Numbered from the stretch's first letter, positions 42,962 through 53,073 are shown. The stretch: DNA of 64,000 bases from Sporosarcina obsidiansis (GCF_009651005.1 NZ_WHVW01000005.1:140394-204393); one strand, 5' to 3'. A program made the numbers and translations. The notes: generated from the sequence alone by a model not told the origin.

Positions 42962-43090
42962 ATGAAAAATCTACTTAAACCACTTAAAGCTATTGAATTG
43001 AATCTTCTATTCGTAACTTTTGTATTTGAGAGACCAATTTCAGAAACCATCGCTAGGGTGCCTGGAAAAGAGAATAGCTTTTTCAATTAA
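42962..43090 (+). CDS. 42-residue plus-strand peptide, island
   Basis: This short frame (MKNLLKPLKAIELNLLFVTF...) runs against the surrounding leftward genes. It has a good ribosome site (AAGAAGGGAG) and a promoter-like TATAAT near 42868. The middle is moderately hydrophobic. Its 3' end overlaps the methyltransferase end by a few bases. I do not recognise it. It could be a real micro-gene or the coding part of a regulatory transcript. Confidence 0.4.
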   Translation: MKNLLKPLKAIELNLLFVTFVFERPISETIARVPGKENSFFN

Positions 43091-43542
43091 TTTTTCATAA
43101 ATACCAGCCAATGTGTTTTACTCCTGCGGTTGCCGAAAAGCGGCTTATAATCTATCACTTTAAGAATTTCTCGAAGTTTTATCTGATCTTCATTCCACTT
43201 GAAAATAAGCGTTCCATTCGGCTTTAAGACACGCATACATTCCTCGAAACCTTTTCTAATGTCATTTGGCCAAGTCTCCTCCAAGATTCCGTATTTCTTA
43301 CCGAGCCATGATTTCTCGCCCGCCTTAATCAAATGCGGAGGATCGAATACAACCATATAAAACGAATCATCCTCGAATGGCATATCACGGAAATCTGCAA
43401 CTATATCCGGAGCCACAATCAACTGCCGGCCGTCACATAATTTTTCTTTGATTTCCCGGATGTCCATATATACGGCATCTTCGTTTTGTTTATCGAACCA
43501 GAACATCCGGCTGCCGCAGCAGGCATCTAAAACACGTTCCAA
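43087..43542 (-). CDS. Phage-type SAM-dependent methyltransferase
   Basis: This roughly 151-residue class-I methyltransferase has motif I 'VLDACCGSRMFWFD' and motif IV 'MVVFDPPHLIKAG', then 'CMRVLKPNGTLIFKWNE'. DPPH resembles the DPPY of N6-adenine methyltransferases, but the protein lacks a target-recognition domain, so DNA, RNA or protein are all possible targets. The TTG at 43542 has AAGGAGGG at ideal spacing and is preferred over 43572. Two palindromic sites lie upstream. Confidence 0.8.
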   Translation of the reverse strand: MERVLDACCGSRMFWFDKQNEDAVYMDIREIKEKLCDGRQLIVAPDIVADFRDMPFEDDSFYMVVFDPPHLIKAGEKSWLGKKYGILEETWPNDIRKGFEECMRVLKPNGTLIFKWNEDQIKLREILKVIDYKPLFGNRRSKTHWLVFMKN

Positions 43543-43572
43543 TAAAATTCCCTCCTTCGCATCATCCATCAA

Positions 43573-44417
43573 CTGCCTAATTTAGCATCTGGGCCTTATT
43601 CACAATCCCTATATGACATAATTGTCAAATGGAATACGACATAATGTCAGTATCGAAACACCTTTTTCACTTCTCTTATTTGGGTTCCAACTTTCATGCC
43701 AACTATTTATATATTGTTGGAACCGCTTTAGAGTCATGCTGCGTATAGGGTGATCTATATTGCACTCGTTTTTGTTATGTCAACATTTTTCAGTGTTCAA
43801 AACCTTTATATTGTTGGGTTCTCCTAACTTTAATGCTAAAATTCCAAATCTTTTTAAGCTCACTTTTTATATAATTCTTACTTTTATATAAGAGTAATAA
43901 AAAGTTGGAATGTTGACGGTAATAGTATTGAAAACATTGATATACATGGTTTTTCGATAAAAAAAATGTTGGCTTTAAAATTATTCTTTATTGCTATGAA
44001 AAATACCATTAACCTTGGTGTATCAATGGTTCAAGGCAATGCCAGCATTTTAAAAAAAGTTGGCACAAATGCTGGCTATAAATCACATAAACCAATTCCT
44101 TTAAAACGTCGTACTCCCTCAGAACTTAGCCTATATTCGTGTTTTTGGGATAAGTGGCTACCGTGGCTACTTATTGGCTACCTAACAAAGTCAATGGTGG
44201 CAAAGCTTTATAGTTGTTGGTAGACAAAGTAGCCATTTTTTCGATGATATAGATCTATATATAAATCTGTATAGATATCTATATTTCTCACACAATGGGT
44301 ATGTTTACTTGTCTACTTTGTCTACTTTGTCTACTTAACTTGTAGAAACGTTGATAACATTGATTTTAATTTGAGTAGTCAAGTATTTTCTGATAGATTT
44401 AATGTGTCTACCAATGT
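43573..44417. other. 845-base non-coding region containing the putative replication origin
   Basis: No convincing gene occurs here. It holds TGACATAATTGTCA (43614-43627) and GACATAATGTC (43638-43648), two operator-like palindromes ahead of the methyltransferase gene, an inverted pair GCCAGCATTT/AAATGCTGGC (44041-44076), and the iteron cluster at 44155-44335. The frame at 43966-44223 is made of repeat sequence and is not accepted as a gene. Confidence 0.6.
44155..44335. repeat. Iteron cluster around an AT-rich core: putative satellite replication origin
   Basis: On the right side TTGTCTACT is repeated three times in perfect tandem (44309, 44318, 44327). On the left side its inverse occurs as GTAGACAAAGTAG (44220-44232), preceded by three TGGCTAC units (44155, 44164, 44175) with an inverted GTAGCCA at 44229. 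The 65 bases between are almost all A/T. More GTCTACC units lie at 44405 and 44416. Inverted iterons flanking AT-rich DNA beside a replication-helicase gene are the form of SaPI-type origins. Confidence 0.65.
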
Positions 44418-46127
44418 CTACCTTTCATATTCCTCGAAGTCATATCCTAATTTTTCAATGATGGATGGATTAATAGGGACAGGTCTGTAATTTTTTCCGT
44501 CATGTTTTATCTGCCTGGTGTCTGTATCTTTGCCATTTCTGTTTGTGGCTAGTGAAATACCTCTTCTTAACCATTCACCACGTACGGCCGTTTGTTCTGC
44601 GCCTAAAAATTCTTTTAAATACTTTGGCAATAAATATAAGTGACCACCTTGATAAATAGCTTTTATGTCATGCCTTTTTGCGTACTTACCTGAAACGCTT
44701 TCTCTGGAAGCATCCAAGTCTGTTAATATCGCTTCCAGCATTTGAATAGGTTTATCTATGGCTTTGTTGCCATCCATGATTTCATCAAATAATACTTCCA
44801 ACCAACCTATATCTAGCGGTGCATCAAAAAAGTCTACAAGTAATGCTGCGGTAAAATAGATAGCAGAGTAATGTCTCGCTATTCTTGAAACCACTTCATT
44901 TCCTTGTGCTTTTCGTTGAAATTTCTCGTTATATTCAAAGTAAAGGGGTAGCAACTCTTTCTTTCGTTCTTTCCACTTGCTTATAAATTCCATTCCAACC
45001 GTTCCATGATTCTGTTCAATGGCTGCATAGAGTTTAGAAAAGAAACGATGATCTACATTGGCAAATGGTACACCCTTAATCGGTAATACTCGCGCTGCCG
45101 CACCACCAGCTCTTTCCGCATAGTCTATTAGTGAAGTTTCGCCAGTAGATAACATTAAGTTGTTCCATGTATATTCCTTTTGGCTTCCTTCAATTGATCC
45201 ACGTCCTTTACTACGTCCACCGCTAAAATTGTAGACAAACCTTTGTAATTGTCGTTCGTCTGCTTTCATAGAATCATCTAGGCACAACGGAAAGCTGTTC
45301 AGGAATGCCGCTTTCCGCTCGAAACTTACCGCTGTACCATTCCATTCAGAAACTAAATGCTCCGTACCCCACACACTAGATGCTGCTTTTAAAACCGATG
45401 TTTTCCCTTTACTTGTTGGTCCGGACAAGTCAATAATAAACGGACCAAGTTTCAAGTCTTTCAACAAAACAGATGTAAATGATGAAACTATCATTAATAA
45501 AGCTTTCGGATGTGGCTCTACCAAGCTAAGAACTGATTGAATCCATTCTTTACTACTTCCTGAAGACTGGAATGCTTCAAATAACTGTTTTTCTCCTATA
45601 TCGCTTGGAAGTATTTCTAATCCTTCGTTTTGTAGTGGATGGACAATTGATTCGTTGATATGTCCAAGACGGTTTACAATAGTGATGTGTTCTACTTTAT
45701 TAATTGATAAATACTTATCAAAATACGTAATTAGGTTCTTGGAGTTTCTATCATTAACAGCTAATGACTTGTTAGCAAGCTTTCTAATTTCATTTTGTGT
45801 AGAAATAGTAAGTGCCGGAACAACTTCTTTATGAATCTTGCCTTCATTGATCCAGCACACTTCATAATAAAGTTCAGACCTTTCAGCATTGTCTAAGGCT
45901 CTCGTAATGATAGGGAAGTTTCTACATGTATGTACTGCATGTACTTCTTCATTATCGCTAGATGCTCTATTGACCATTACATATAATCCATTGTGATCGG
46001 CCTTAAATCCACTTGGTACATTAACCGTTATTCCTACCGGATGTTTTACAGAAGTAATGGAATAATCCTGATTTTTTTTATTCATCACTTCTGACAGGTG
46101 AACTATTTCGCTTGGTATTACCATCAT
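44418..46127 (-). CDS. DUF927-type replication helicase/ATPase
   Basis: This 569-residue DUF927 protein has Walker A 'GPTSKGKT' (residues 236-243) in a superfamily-3-like ATPase core, then 'NSFPLCLDDSMKAD' and 'LMLSTGETSLIDYAERAGGAAARVL'. DUF927 proteins act with prim-pol proteins to replicate phages and satellites. It overlaps the prim-pol stop by 4 bases and so forms one replication unit. The iteron cluster directly downstream suggests it binds or opens that origin. Confidence 0.85.
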   Translation of the reverse strand: MMVIPSEIVHLSEVMNKKNQDYSITSVKHPVGITVNVPSGFKADHNGLYVMVNRASSDNEEVHAVHTCRNFPIITRALDNAERSELYYEVCWINEGKIHKEVVPALTISTQNEIRKLANKSLAVNDRNSKNLITYFDKYLSINKVEHITIVNRLGHINESIVHPLQNEGLEILPSDIGEKQLFEAFQSSGSSKEWIQSVLSLVEPHPKALLMIVSSFTSVLLKDLKLGPFIIDLSGPTSKGKTSVLKAASSVWGTEHLVSEWNGTAVSFERKAAFLNSFPLCLDDSMKADERQLQRFVYNFSGGRSKGRGSIEGSQKEYTWNNLMLSTGETSLIDYAERAGGAAARVLPIKGVPFANVDHRFFSKLYAAIEQNHGTVGMEFISKWKERKKELLPLYFEYNEKFQRKAQGNEVVSRIARHYSAIYFTAALLVDFFDAPLDIGWLEVLFDEIMDGNKAIDKPIQMLEAILTDLDASRESVSGKYAKRHDIKAIYQGGHLYLLPKYLKEFLGAEQTAVRGEWLRRGISLATNRNGKDTDTRQIKHDGKNYRPVPINPSIIEKLGYDFEEYER

Positions 46128-47014
46128 CGTTTCCCCCTCCTTTCTACTTCTTTTCTCGCAATACTTGCAATAACTCCATCTAATTCAGAGCACTCCATTG
46201 GTGGACTGTTTCTTTCGTTCCATAAGTGCATCATTTCGTAAACTAGTAATAGATCTACGCGCCTTGAAAGCAGATGTCCAACAATAGAAGTAGCTGCCGG
46301 ATTACGCCCTTCTCCCTCGGCTAAACCCTGCATTAGCTTTTGCCAATGTGATGATGGCTGTGCATTAGATTTACCAAGGGTTGAGTAAGCGGGCTGTTTT
46401 ATCATCTCAATCAGCCATTTCGGTGCAGTTGAAATAGACACTTCTAATGGCCTACTGGAAAGTTCCCACTCGTAGCGGCTGCCTGCTTCATGGACGGATG
46501 GAGGAGCAACTATATAACCCGCATCTCCACGGATATCTAAACCCGGCTGAAAACTCACTTTGTTGCCGATTTCATCTTGATAGGAAAACAAGTAATGGAT
46601 GCCTCCTGATCCAGTTATTGATTGGACAGTATCAGGTAGATTACTATGCTTTCTCTCTAGCGCTTCAAGTGTTTCTCTTCCGTCTACTTTATGAATATCC
46701 ACGTCTAATACGAAAATTCCTGATACCTTCCCGGTACGAATGCCAATATTTGCGCCTGGGAATTGTCTGCCCCACCATTTCTGTATGGTTTCAAGATTAT
46801 TGGTAGCGGCTTTTAGTCCGTTGTGTGTAATTGGATGCTTCGCAACTTGTTTGCAACTGAAATTACCGCAAGTGCATTTACCATGATTCAAACTATGAAC
46901 CGGGAATACATGCCAGTTGAAAAGCTTTGCATAAGCTAGTGCAGATTTGAGCATTTTTTCATTCTGTGAGATTATATTGTTTTTATCTAAATTTTTTGCT
47001 ATAATTGTATTCAT
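46124..47014 (-). CDS. Bifunctional DNA primase/polymerase (prim-pol)
   Basis: This 296-residue archaeo-eukaryotic primase-type protein starts with 'SALAYAKLFNWHVFPVH' and has a zinc-like 'CTCGNFSCKQVAKHP', the catalytic 'IFVLDVDIHKVDG' acidic motif, 'GSGGIHYLFSY' and 'GLDIRGDAGYIVAPPS'. It makes primers for island replication, together with the DUF927 helicase. A ribosome site AAGGGA precedes the ATG. The leader contains an inverted repeat and a hairpin. Confidence 0.88.
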   Translation of the reverse strand: MNTIIAKNLDKNNIISQNEKMLKSALAYAKLFNWHVFPVHSLNHGKCTCGNFSCKQVAKHPITHNGLKAATNNLETIQKWWGRQFPGANIGIRTGKVSGIFVLDVDIHKVDGRETLEALERKHSNLPDTVQSITGSGGIHYLFSYQDEIGNKVSFQPGLDIRGDAGYIVAPPSVHEAGSRYEWELSSRPLEVSISTAPKWLIEMIKQPAYSTLGKSNAQPSSHWQKLMQGLAEGEGRNPAATSIVGHLLSRRVDLLLVYEMMHLWNERNSPPMECSELDGVIASIARKEVERRGKR

Positions 47015-47052
47015 TAGAAACAGTCCCTTCTATAATTTTCACAAGTTAACAT

Positions 47053-47087
47053 TCTTGTCGTAATGACAAAATTCGCCATAACGACAA
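47053..47087. promoter_or_regulatory. 12-bp inverted repeat upstream of prim-pol
   Basis: CTTGTCGTAATG and CATAACGACAAG match 11 of 12 as inverted arms, 11 bases apart. It could be an operator for the replication genes or a secondary origin element. Confidence 0.4.
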
Positions 47088-47141
47088 GGTTAGTGAACAA
47101 AACACTTCTATAAATAATCGGCGTATTTCGTTGCAGCGAAA

Positions 47142-47426
47142 TTACGCTTTTTTTATGTTTCTAAATAAAGAGCCAGTGATACTATCTGCTTTTTTATAGT
47201 CTTGTTGAAGGTCCTTTATGGAATAGCGCATTAGCTCGGATAAAACCCTTAATTCCCTGTGCCATTCTTCCAAGATCAATGCTTCCTGATTTCTATGAAC
47301 TTTATTGTCTATCACATTCACAAGCATCAAAAAGGATTTATTAACATCTATTAATGTCTCAATTCTTGACTCAATAGCTCCCATTTCACAATCTAAATCA
47401 AAAGTTAGATCACTAAGTTTTTTCAT
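47142..47426 (-). CDS. Small helical island protein of unknown family
   Basis: This 94-residue, probably all-helical protein ('LDCEMGAIESRIETLIDVNKSF...HRELRVLSELMRYSIKDLQQDYKKA') has no recognised family. It overlaps the preceding gene by 4 bases, so the two are co-translated early genes. Its stop codon lies inside a GCGTA/TACGC hairpin followed by a T-run on the plus strand. It is probably an accessory of early satellite or phage functions. Confidence 0.6.
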   Translation of the reverse strand: MKKLSDLTFDLDCEMGAIESRIETLIDVNKSFLMLVNVIDNKVHRNQEALILEEWHRELRVLSELMRYSIKDLQQDYKKADSITGSLFRNIKKA

Positions 47427-47638
47427 TTAAAATTCTCCTTTCCGAAATCTTTTTTCAAATTCATATAATAAACACGCTGTTCTTCGAGACATTTTCTGAT
47501 GGCGTGACCAATATAATCAACTTCATTTGCCTGTTCATAGACTGTAGAATCTTGTCCTAAAAGTTTATCTCCGGCTATACTTAATGACTTTATTTCATGA
47601 ATATCGTCAATCATGCTTTTCGTTAATTTGATTTCCAT
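47423..47638 (-). CDS. Small early island protein of unknown family
   Basis: This roughly 71-residue, charged, helical protein ('MEIKLTKSMIDDIHEIKSLS...') has no recognised family. ATG 47638 with AAAAGGAG is preferred over the longer frame inside the antirepressor gene. It is part of the antirepressor-to-prim-pol early run. Nothing about its function can be seen. Confidence 0.55.
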   Translation of the reverse strand: MEIKLTKSMIDDIHEIKSLSIAGDKLLGQDSTVYEQANEVDYIGHAIRKCLEEQRVYYMNLKKDFGKENFK

Positions 47639-47642
47639 ATCA

Positions 47643-48377
47643 TTAGCTCCTTTTCTCGATGACTGGAAGTATGCCATTCTCTTTCAGTAGTTCATAGATG
47701 AATAATCTTCCTTTTTGCGTCCATTTGGTTGAAACGCGCGCATTGTCCGCATCAATGATATGCGTGGATGTCTGTGTATAGCCTTTTGTCTGGTATTTTG
47801 CATACAGTAACCAAATATCGCCTTTTTTGTACTGGACACCTAAACTATTAAGCAGCCGATTCATTTTTACTGCACCCATTCCATAATCTTTAGCAATAAC
47901 GGATATCGTTAGAAGTGATTTGTTACGCATAACTGTATCGTAATAAGTCGCTTTTTTTTCATATTCTTGTACTTGCCGCTCCAGAAAGAAGTTTTTAGAT
48001 TCCAACCTATCGACATGTTGAATCAAATAGTCTTGTGCTCTTTTAATGACCATTTCAGGACTATTCCATTTACGTTCTAAGTCTAAAAAGAAGAGACGTG
48101 CTTGTTTTCCTTTTTCATTTCTTTGCAACATGGAAAGTTCTTTTGCCATATCTACTTTGATATGGTGATCTATCTGCTCATAAGTACGATCCCTTTTATC
48201 GGACTGTACTTTTTCATGAATCTCCATATAATCCACGTTCTCAATGAATCCGAAATCTAACATTCTAGTAAACCACTGTGTGTATTTTTCTTTCACTTCC
48301 AAAAACGTATACAGATCACGGCCGCTTACTAATATGTTTCCGTTTTCGTTTTTGCTAGTCGGAATCAATTCATTCAT
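47643..48377 (-). CDS. Phage antirepressor (AntA/AntB plus KilA-C domains)
   Basis: This 244-residue antirepressor has N-terminal AntA/AntB-like 'VSGRDLYTFLEVKEKYTQWFTRMLDFGFIENVDY' and a C-terminal KilA-C/ANT domain from about residue 135 ('SLLTISVIAKDYGMGAVKMNRLLNSLGVQYKKG'). Such proteins relieve repressor action during induction. It is encoded just after the excisionase-like gene in the leftward early operon, a place where satellites respond to helper phage. AGGAGG precedes its ATG. Confidence 0.85.
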   Translation of the reverse strand: MNELIPTSKNENGNILVSGRDLYTFLEVKEKYTQWFTRMLDFGFIENVDYMEIHEKVQSDKRDRTYEQIDHHIKVDMAKELSMLQRNEKGKQARLFFLDLERKWNSPEMVIKRAQDYLIQHVDRLESKNFFLERQVQEYEKKATYYDTVMRNKSLLTISVIAKDYGMGAVKMNRLLNSLGVQYKKGDIWLLYAKYQTKGYTQTSTHIIDADNARVSTKWTQKGRLFIYELLKENGILPVIEKRS

Positions 48378-48420
48378 TAGCAGCTACCTCCTTCTATACT
48401 TTCTGCATATTCTTTGCCGT

Positions 48421-48540
48421 TTATAAAAATATGGCGATTAGAAAAGTAGAAACCATAATCAATATAGACAGTATCGTTGATATGCGATGGTCATCTTCTG
48501 GATTAGCAGTACCAGACATGTTGTTCCAGAAAGTTTTCAT
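48421..48540 (-). CDS. 39-residue small membrane protein
   Basis: This short frame (MKTFWNNMSGTANPEDDHR, then a hydrophobic ISTILSILIMVSTFLIAIFL tail) has GGGG eight bases before its ATG. It lies between the excisionase-like and antirepressor genes in the same direction. One membrane helix is likely. I do not recognise it. Small membrane proteins at this place in phages may act in exclusion or holin-like roles, which is speculation. Confidence 0.5.
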   Translation of the reverse strand: MKTFWNNMSGTANPEDDHRISTILSILIMVSTFLIAIFL

Positions 48541-48553
48541 ATTGCTATCCCCT

Positions 48554-48856
48554 TTACCGTTTCGTGTATTTTTGAATATCTCCACCAACATCACGAACAG
48601 CTATGAAGAAATCGGCTAAGTATTGGTCCAGTTCTTTCTTATCAAATAACCACTTATTCCCCAACCTAATAGCAGCATGAAAGTTAGGATCATTCAGAAT
48701 ATGTGTATTGAAAGAATTCCAACTCATATTGACGTATTTAAGAACCTGTTTAGAATCCATAAAATAAACTTCTTGATCTATTGCTTTTAATTTTTCACGG
48801 ATAGCCTCACGCGCCATTTCTTCAATTTGATTTCTATCTATCGCAATTTCAATCAT
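48554..48856 (-). CDS. Excisionase-like DNA-binding protein
   Basis: This 100-residue protein has a C-terminal winged-helix/excisionase-type region: 'MDSKQVLKYVNMSWNSFNTHI' then 'AIRLGNKWLFDKKELDQYLADFF'. This is the HTH_17-like fold of Xis and AlpA proteins. It is the first leftward gene opposite the XRE repressor, the usual place for the island's excision or early activator. ATG 48856 has GGAGGG. It could act as Xis, transcriptional activator or both. Confidence 0.7.
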   Translation of the reverse strand: MIEIAIDRNQIEEMAREAIREKLKAIDQEVYFMDSKQVLKYVNMSWNSFNTHILNDPNFHAAIRLGNKWLFDKKELDQYLADFFIAVRDVGGDIQKYTKR

Positions 48857-48886
48857 CACAATCCCTCCATTCTTTTTATTCTTTCA

Positions 48887-48962
48887 GATACATTGATTAT
48901 CAAAATTGTATCTACAAGTAACATTATCATGTTTTTTTATATTATGCAACATCAAATGTATC
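48887..48962. promoter_or_regulatory. Repressor operator cluster and divergent promoters
   Basis: GATACA (48887) and TGTATC (48907) form one inverted pair, and a second TGTATC lies at 48957. All are in the divergent region between xis-like and repressor genes. A leftward TTGCAT-N17-TAATGT promoter lies between them. The layout suits a lysogeny-type switch controlled by the XRE protein. Confidence 0.5.
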
Positions 48963-49022
48963 TATAAGAATCATTTCAAGTTATACTGTTATTAGAGATA
49001 AAAAATGTTAGGGGGTCTTTCA

Positions 49023-49751
49023 GTGGAAACACTTGGTGAAATTATAAGGGACGCCAGAAAGAGAAAAAAATTAACGTTGGTGGAGTTGGGTAAGTTAACT
49101 AACCTAACACATGGATATCTTTCAAATTTAGAGAATAATGTAAGATCAAACCCTTCACCTGATGTTCTTCGTAATATTTCTAATGCTTTAGATGTTAATT
49201 TAATGACTTTAATGAGAAAAGCAGGTCATGTTCCTGAAGAAACTCGAATGGAAGAGTTAAGAGAGGAAGAAAGATTTTTACTTTTAGAATTAAAAAAAGA
49301 TGAAATTAAACTTCAAGAATTAAGATTTAAATTAAATGCACTTGATAGAGATGACGAAGAGTATAAGTACACTGAGTTTTTATTATCAAGATTAGAATCA
49401 GATAAGGATGATGCTGTAGCGTACCTACATAAAATAAAAAGGGACATGATAAAGACAAACAAAGATGCATACGAAAATATGTCTCCAGAAGAATTTGAAA
49501 AGTATTTACTGAAGTATGAGAAAAAGAATTTATTGGACAATTTTATAAAAGAAAAATACCCTGATTTAAAAGACATTTTAAATCAAGAAAGCTTACTTTT
49601 TTTTGATGGGTGTGAGTTGAATTCAGAAGACAAAAAAGCAGCAATCAAATTCCTAACAGTTCTATTTGAAAACAAGGAAAAGAATTATCCATCTGATGAT
49701 CAAATATTGAAAGCATACTTTGAGGAAGTAAAAAAAGATAAGGAACACTGA
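49023..49751 (+). CDS. XRE-family repressor of the island
   Basis: This 242-residue regulator has an N-terminal Cro/CI helix-turn-helix ('LGEIIRDARKRKKLTLVELGKLTNLTHGYLSNLEN', about residues 3-38) and a long charged helical C-terminal half. There is no LexA-type Ser-Lys protease motif, so it is probably not SOS-cleaved, as with satellite Stl repressors that respond to a helper protein. GTG 49023 is favoured by AGGGGG seven bases upstream. It is divergent from the xis-like operon and runs into the integrase gene. Confidence 0.82.
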   Translation: METLGEIIRDARKRKKLTLVELGKLTNLTHGYLSNLENNVRSNPSPDVLRNISNALDVNLMTLMRKAGHVPEETRMEELREEERFLLLELKKDEIKLQELRFKLNALDRDDEEYKYTEFLLSRLESDKDDAVAYLHKIKRDMIKTNKDAYENMSPEEFEKYLLKYEKKNLLDNFIKEKYPDLKDILNQESLLFFDGCELNSEDKKAAIKFLTVLFENKEKNYPSDDQILKAYFEEVKKDKEH

Positions 49752-49774
49752 TAACTTTTTAGGAGGGATAAGCA

Positions 49775-50962
49775 TTGGCAAGTTTCCGAGAAAAAAATGG
49801 TTCCTGGGAATACATTGTTTCAGCTGGGTTTAATCCGGTCACCAAGAAGTATGAGAAGATCACCAAGTCGGGGTTCAGAACGAAAACTGAAGCAAAACAT
49901 GCAGCTAGGCGTGTGGAAGAGGAATTGAAAGAAGGAACATATGTAAAAGAATCGAAAAAGACATTCGGAGAATTTACTGAAGATTGGATTGCGCATTACG
50001 AAAAAAGGGCAAAGGTAAGTAGCGTAAGGGCACGTAAGATTGCCGCTAAACGCTTACTTGATGAATGGGAGCACTACCCCATTAGCAACGTCACTATGAG
50101 CATGTACCAGCAGCACATAGACGAATTAAGCACCAAGTTTAGCCGTAACTATATTGACAGCATACATTCCACTGGACGTATGATTTTCAAACATGCTGAA
50201 AAGTTAAAGGTTATCAAGCATAATCCAACTAATCATTTTGAAATGCCTCGCATGGTAAAAGATGAAGTGACTGAAAAAGTAGTTGAAGTGGAGAACTTTT
50301 TGGAGAGAGATGAATTAATGGAGTTCCTGCTGCTTGTTAAAAATGAGGGTTTGCGGAATGATCTTGTTGTTTTTACTACACTTGCCTATTCGGGTTTACG
50401 TGTCGGGGAACTGCTTGCATTGAAGGAATCAGACATAGACTTCAAAACCAATGAAATCAGGGTCACCAAGACGTACTACAATCCGCGAAACAATAAAAGA
50501 GAGTTTTCACTGCTCGCTCCTAAGACGGCTGGATCTGTAAGAACTGTAGAATTAGATCCGTTCGTTATCGGATTAATCAGGGAGCAGATTAAACAGCTTA
50601 AAGAAGAAAAGATGAAATATCGTAAAGTATATAATGACCAAGGCTTCCTATTTGTAGATCAAGAAGGCTTCCCTATGCCGATCAAGATGGTTGCCCTGCG
50701 TTTGCAACGTCTAATGAAGATAATGAACCGAGATATTGAAGAACATAAAAGGAAGCATATTACACCTCATAGCTTCCGACACACAAACATATCCCTCTTA
50801 ATTGAAGCCCAAGTACCGATTTCAGAAATTCAACGGAGAGTTGGCCACACCGACATAAACACCACCATGAACATCTATACTCACATGACCAAGCAAACGA
50901 AAGATCAAGCAGCTAATTTATTCAGCAGTCACCTGTCCGATTTGACCGCAAAACTACGATAA
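49775..50962 (+). CDS. int: Tyrosine integrase of the island
   Basis: This 395-residue phage integrase has an N-terminal arm-binding (AP2-like) domain 'WEYIVSAGFNPVTKKYEKITKSGF', a SAM-like core domain, and the catalytic residues in 'LAYSGLRVGELLAL', 'HSFRHTNISLLIEA' and 'RVGHTDINTTMNIYTHM' (Tyr nucleophile). It lies right beside the right attachment core in groEL. It probably starts at an alternate codon after AGGAGGG. It would insert the island at the groEL end and, with the excisionase, remove it. Confidence 0.93.
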   Translation: MASFREKNGSWEYIVSAGFNPVTKKYEKITKSGFRTKTEAKHAARRVEEELKEGTYVKESKKTFGEFTEDWIAHYEKRAKVSSVRARKIAAKRLLDEWEHYPISNVTMSMYQQHIDELSTKFSRNYIDSIHSTGRMIFKHAEKLKVIKHNPTNHFEMPRMVKDEVTEKVVEVENFLERDELMEFLLLVKNEGLRNDLVVFTTLAYSGLRVGELLALKESDIDFKTNEIRVTKTYYNPRNNKREFSLLAPKTAGSVRTVELDPFVIGLIREQIKQLKEEKMKYRKVYNDQGFLFVDQEGFPMPIKMVALRLQRLMKIMNRDIEEHKRKHITPHSFRHTNISLLIEAQVPISEIQRRVGHTDINTTMNIYTHMTKQTKDQAANLFSSHLSDLTAKLR

Positions 50963-50981
50963 TTAACCTCTTGCAATTTTC

Positions 50982-51001
50982 ATTGTTGCCGGATTGTTGC
51001 C
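50982..51001 (+). repeat. Integrase arm-type direct repeats, right end
   Basis: ATTGTTGCC twice with starts at 50982 and 50993, the same unit, orientation and 11-base spacing as at 35022-35041. They lie about 56 bases from the right core. Confidence 0.65.
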
Positions 51002-51015
51002 CGTAGTAAAATAAA

Positions 51016-51055
51016 AAACCTCTAAACCCTATATAAATAAGGTTTAGAGGTTATA
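51016..51055 (-). terminator. Island-supplied terminator for groESL
   Basis: AACCTCTAAACC and GGTTTAGAGGTT are perfect 12-bp arms. On the minus strand TTTTTTATTTTA follows. It lies between the island's integrase end and the groEL stop codon and so replaces the ancestral terminator displaced to 34849. The integrase transcript may share it. Confidence 0.8.
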
Positions 51056-51056
51056 T

Positions 51057-52715
<1,659 letters not shown>

Positions 52716-52748
52716 TCATATATTCCTATCGTCTTTGTTAGTAGTCAC

Positions 52749-53033
52749 TTAACCAATAATAGCTAGAATATCACTTTCACGTAGAATCAAGTATTCAGTA
52801 CCTTCATATTTCACTTCTGTACCTGCATATTTAGAGAAGATGATATGGTCACCTTCTGATACTTCCAAGTTTACACGTTGTCCGTTCTCAAGAACACGGC
52901 CTGTACCAACAGCAATTACTTTTCCTTCTTGCGGCTTTTCTTTTGCAGAGTCTGGTAAGACAATGCCGCTTGACGTTTTTTCTTCTGCTTCGATTAATTC
53001 GATTACGATACGGTCACCTAGTGGTTTCAACAA
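52749..53033 (-). CDS. groS: Co-chaperonin GroES
   Basis: This 94-residue GroES starts [19 protein letters not shown] and ends '[14 protein letters not shown]', with the mobile loop '[15 protein letters not shown]'. TTG 53033 is the start because AGGAGG lies 9 bases upstream. The longer frame to 53084 has no support. It is the first gene of groESL and is controlled by the CIRCE element in the leader. Confidence 0.96.
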   Translation of the reverse strand: MLKPLGDRIVIELIEAEEKTSSGIVLPDSAKEKPQEGKVIAVGTGRVLENGQRVNLEVSEGDHIIFSKYAGTEVKYEGTEYLILRESDILAIIG

Positions 53034-53073
53034 ATGAAACAACCTCCTCGAGATATTGTTTTGTTTTGATTTT

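Noticed and set aside
43966..44223. 85-codon plus-strand frame
   Set aside because: It is built from the iteron and inverted-repeat sequence, has no good ribosome site and no recognisable product. The region is better explained as a replication origin.
44309..44335. Short CRISPR-like array
   Set aside because: The 9-base units are directly tandem with no spacers, and there are no cas genes.
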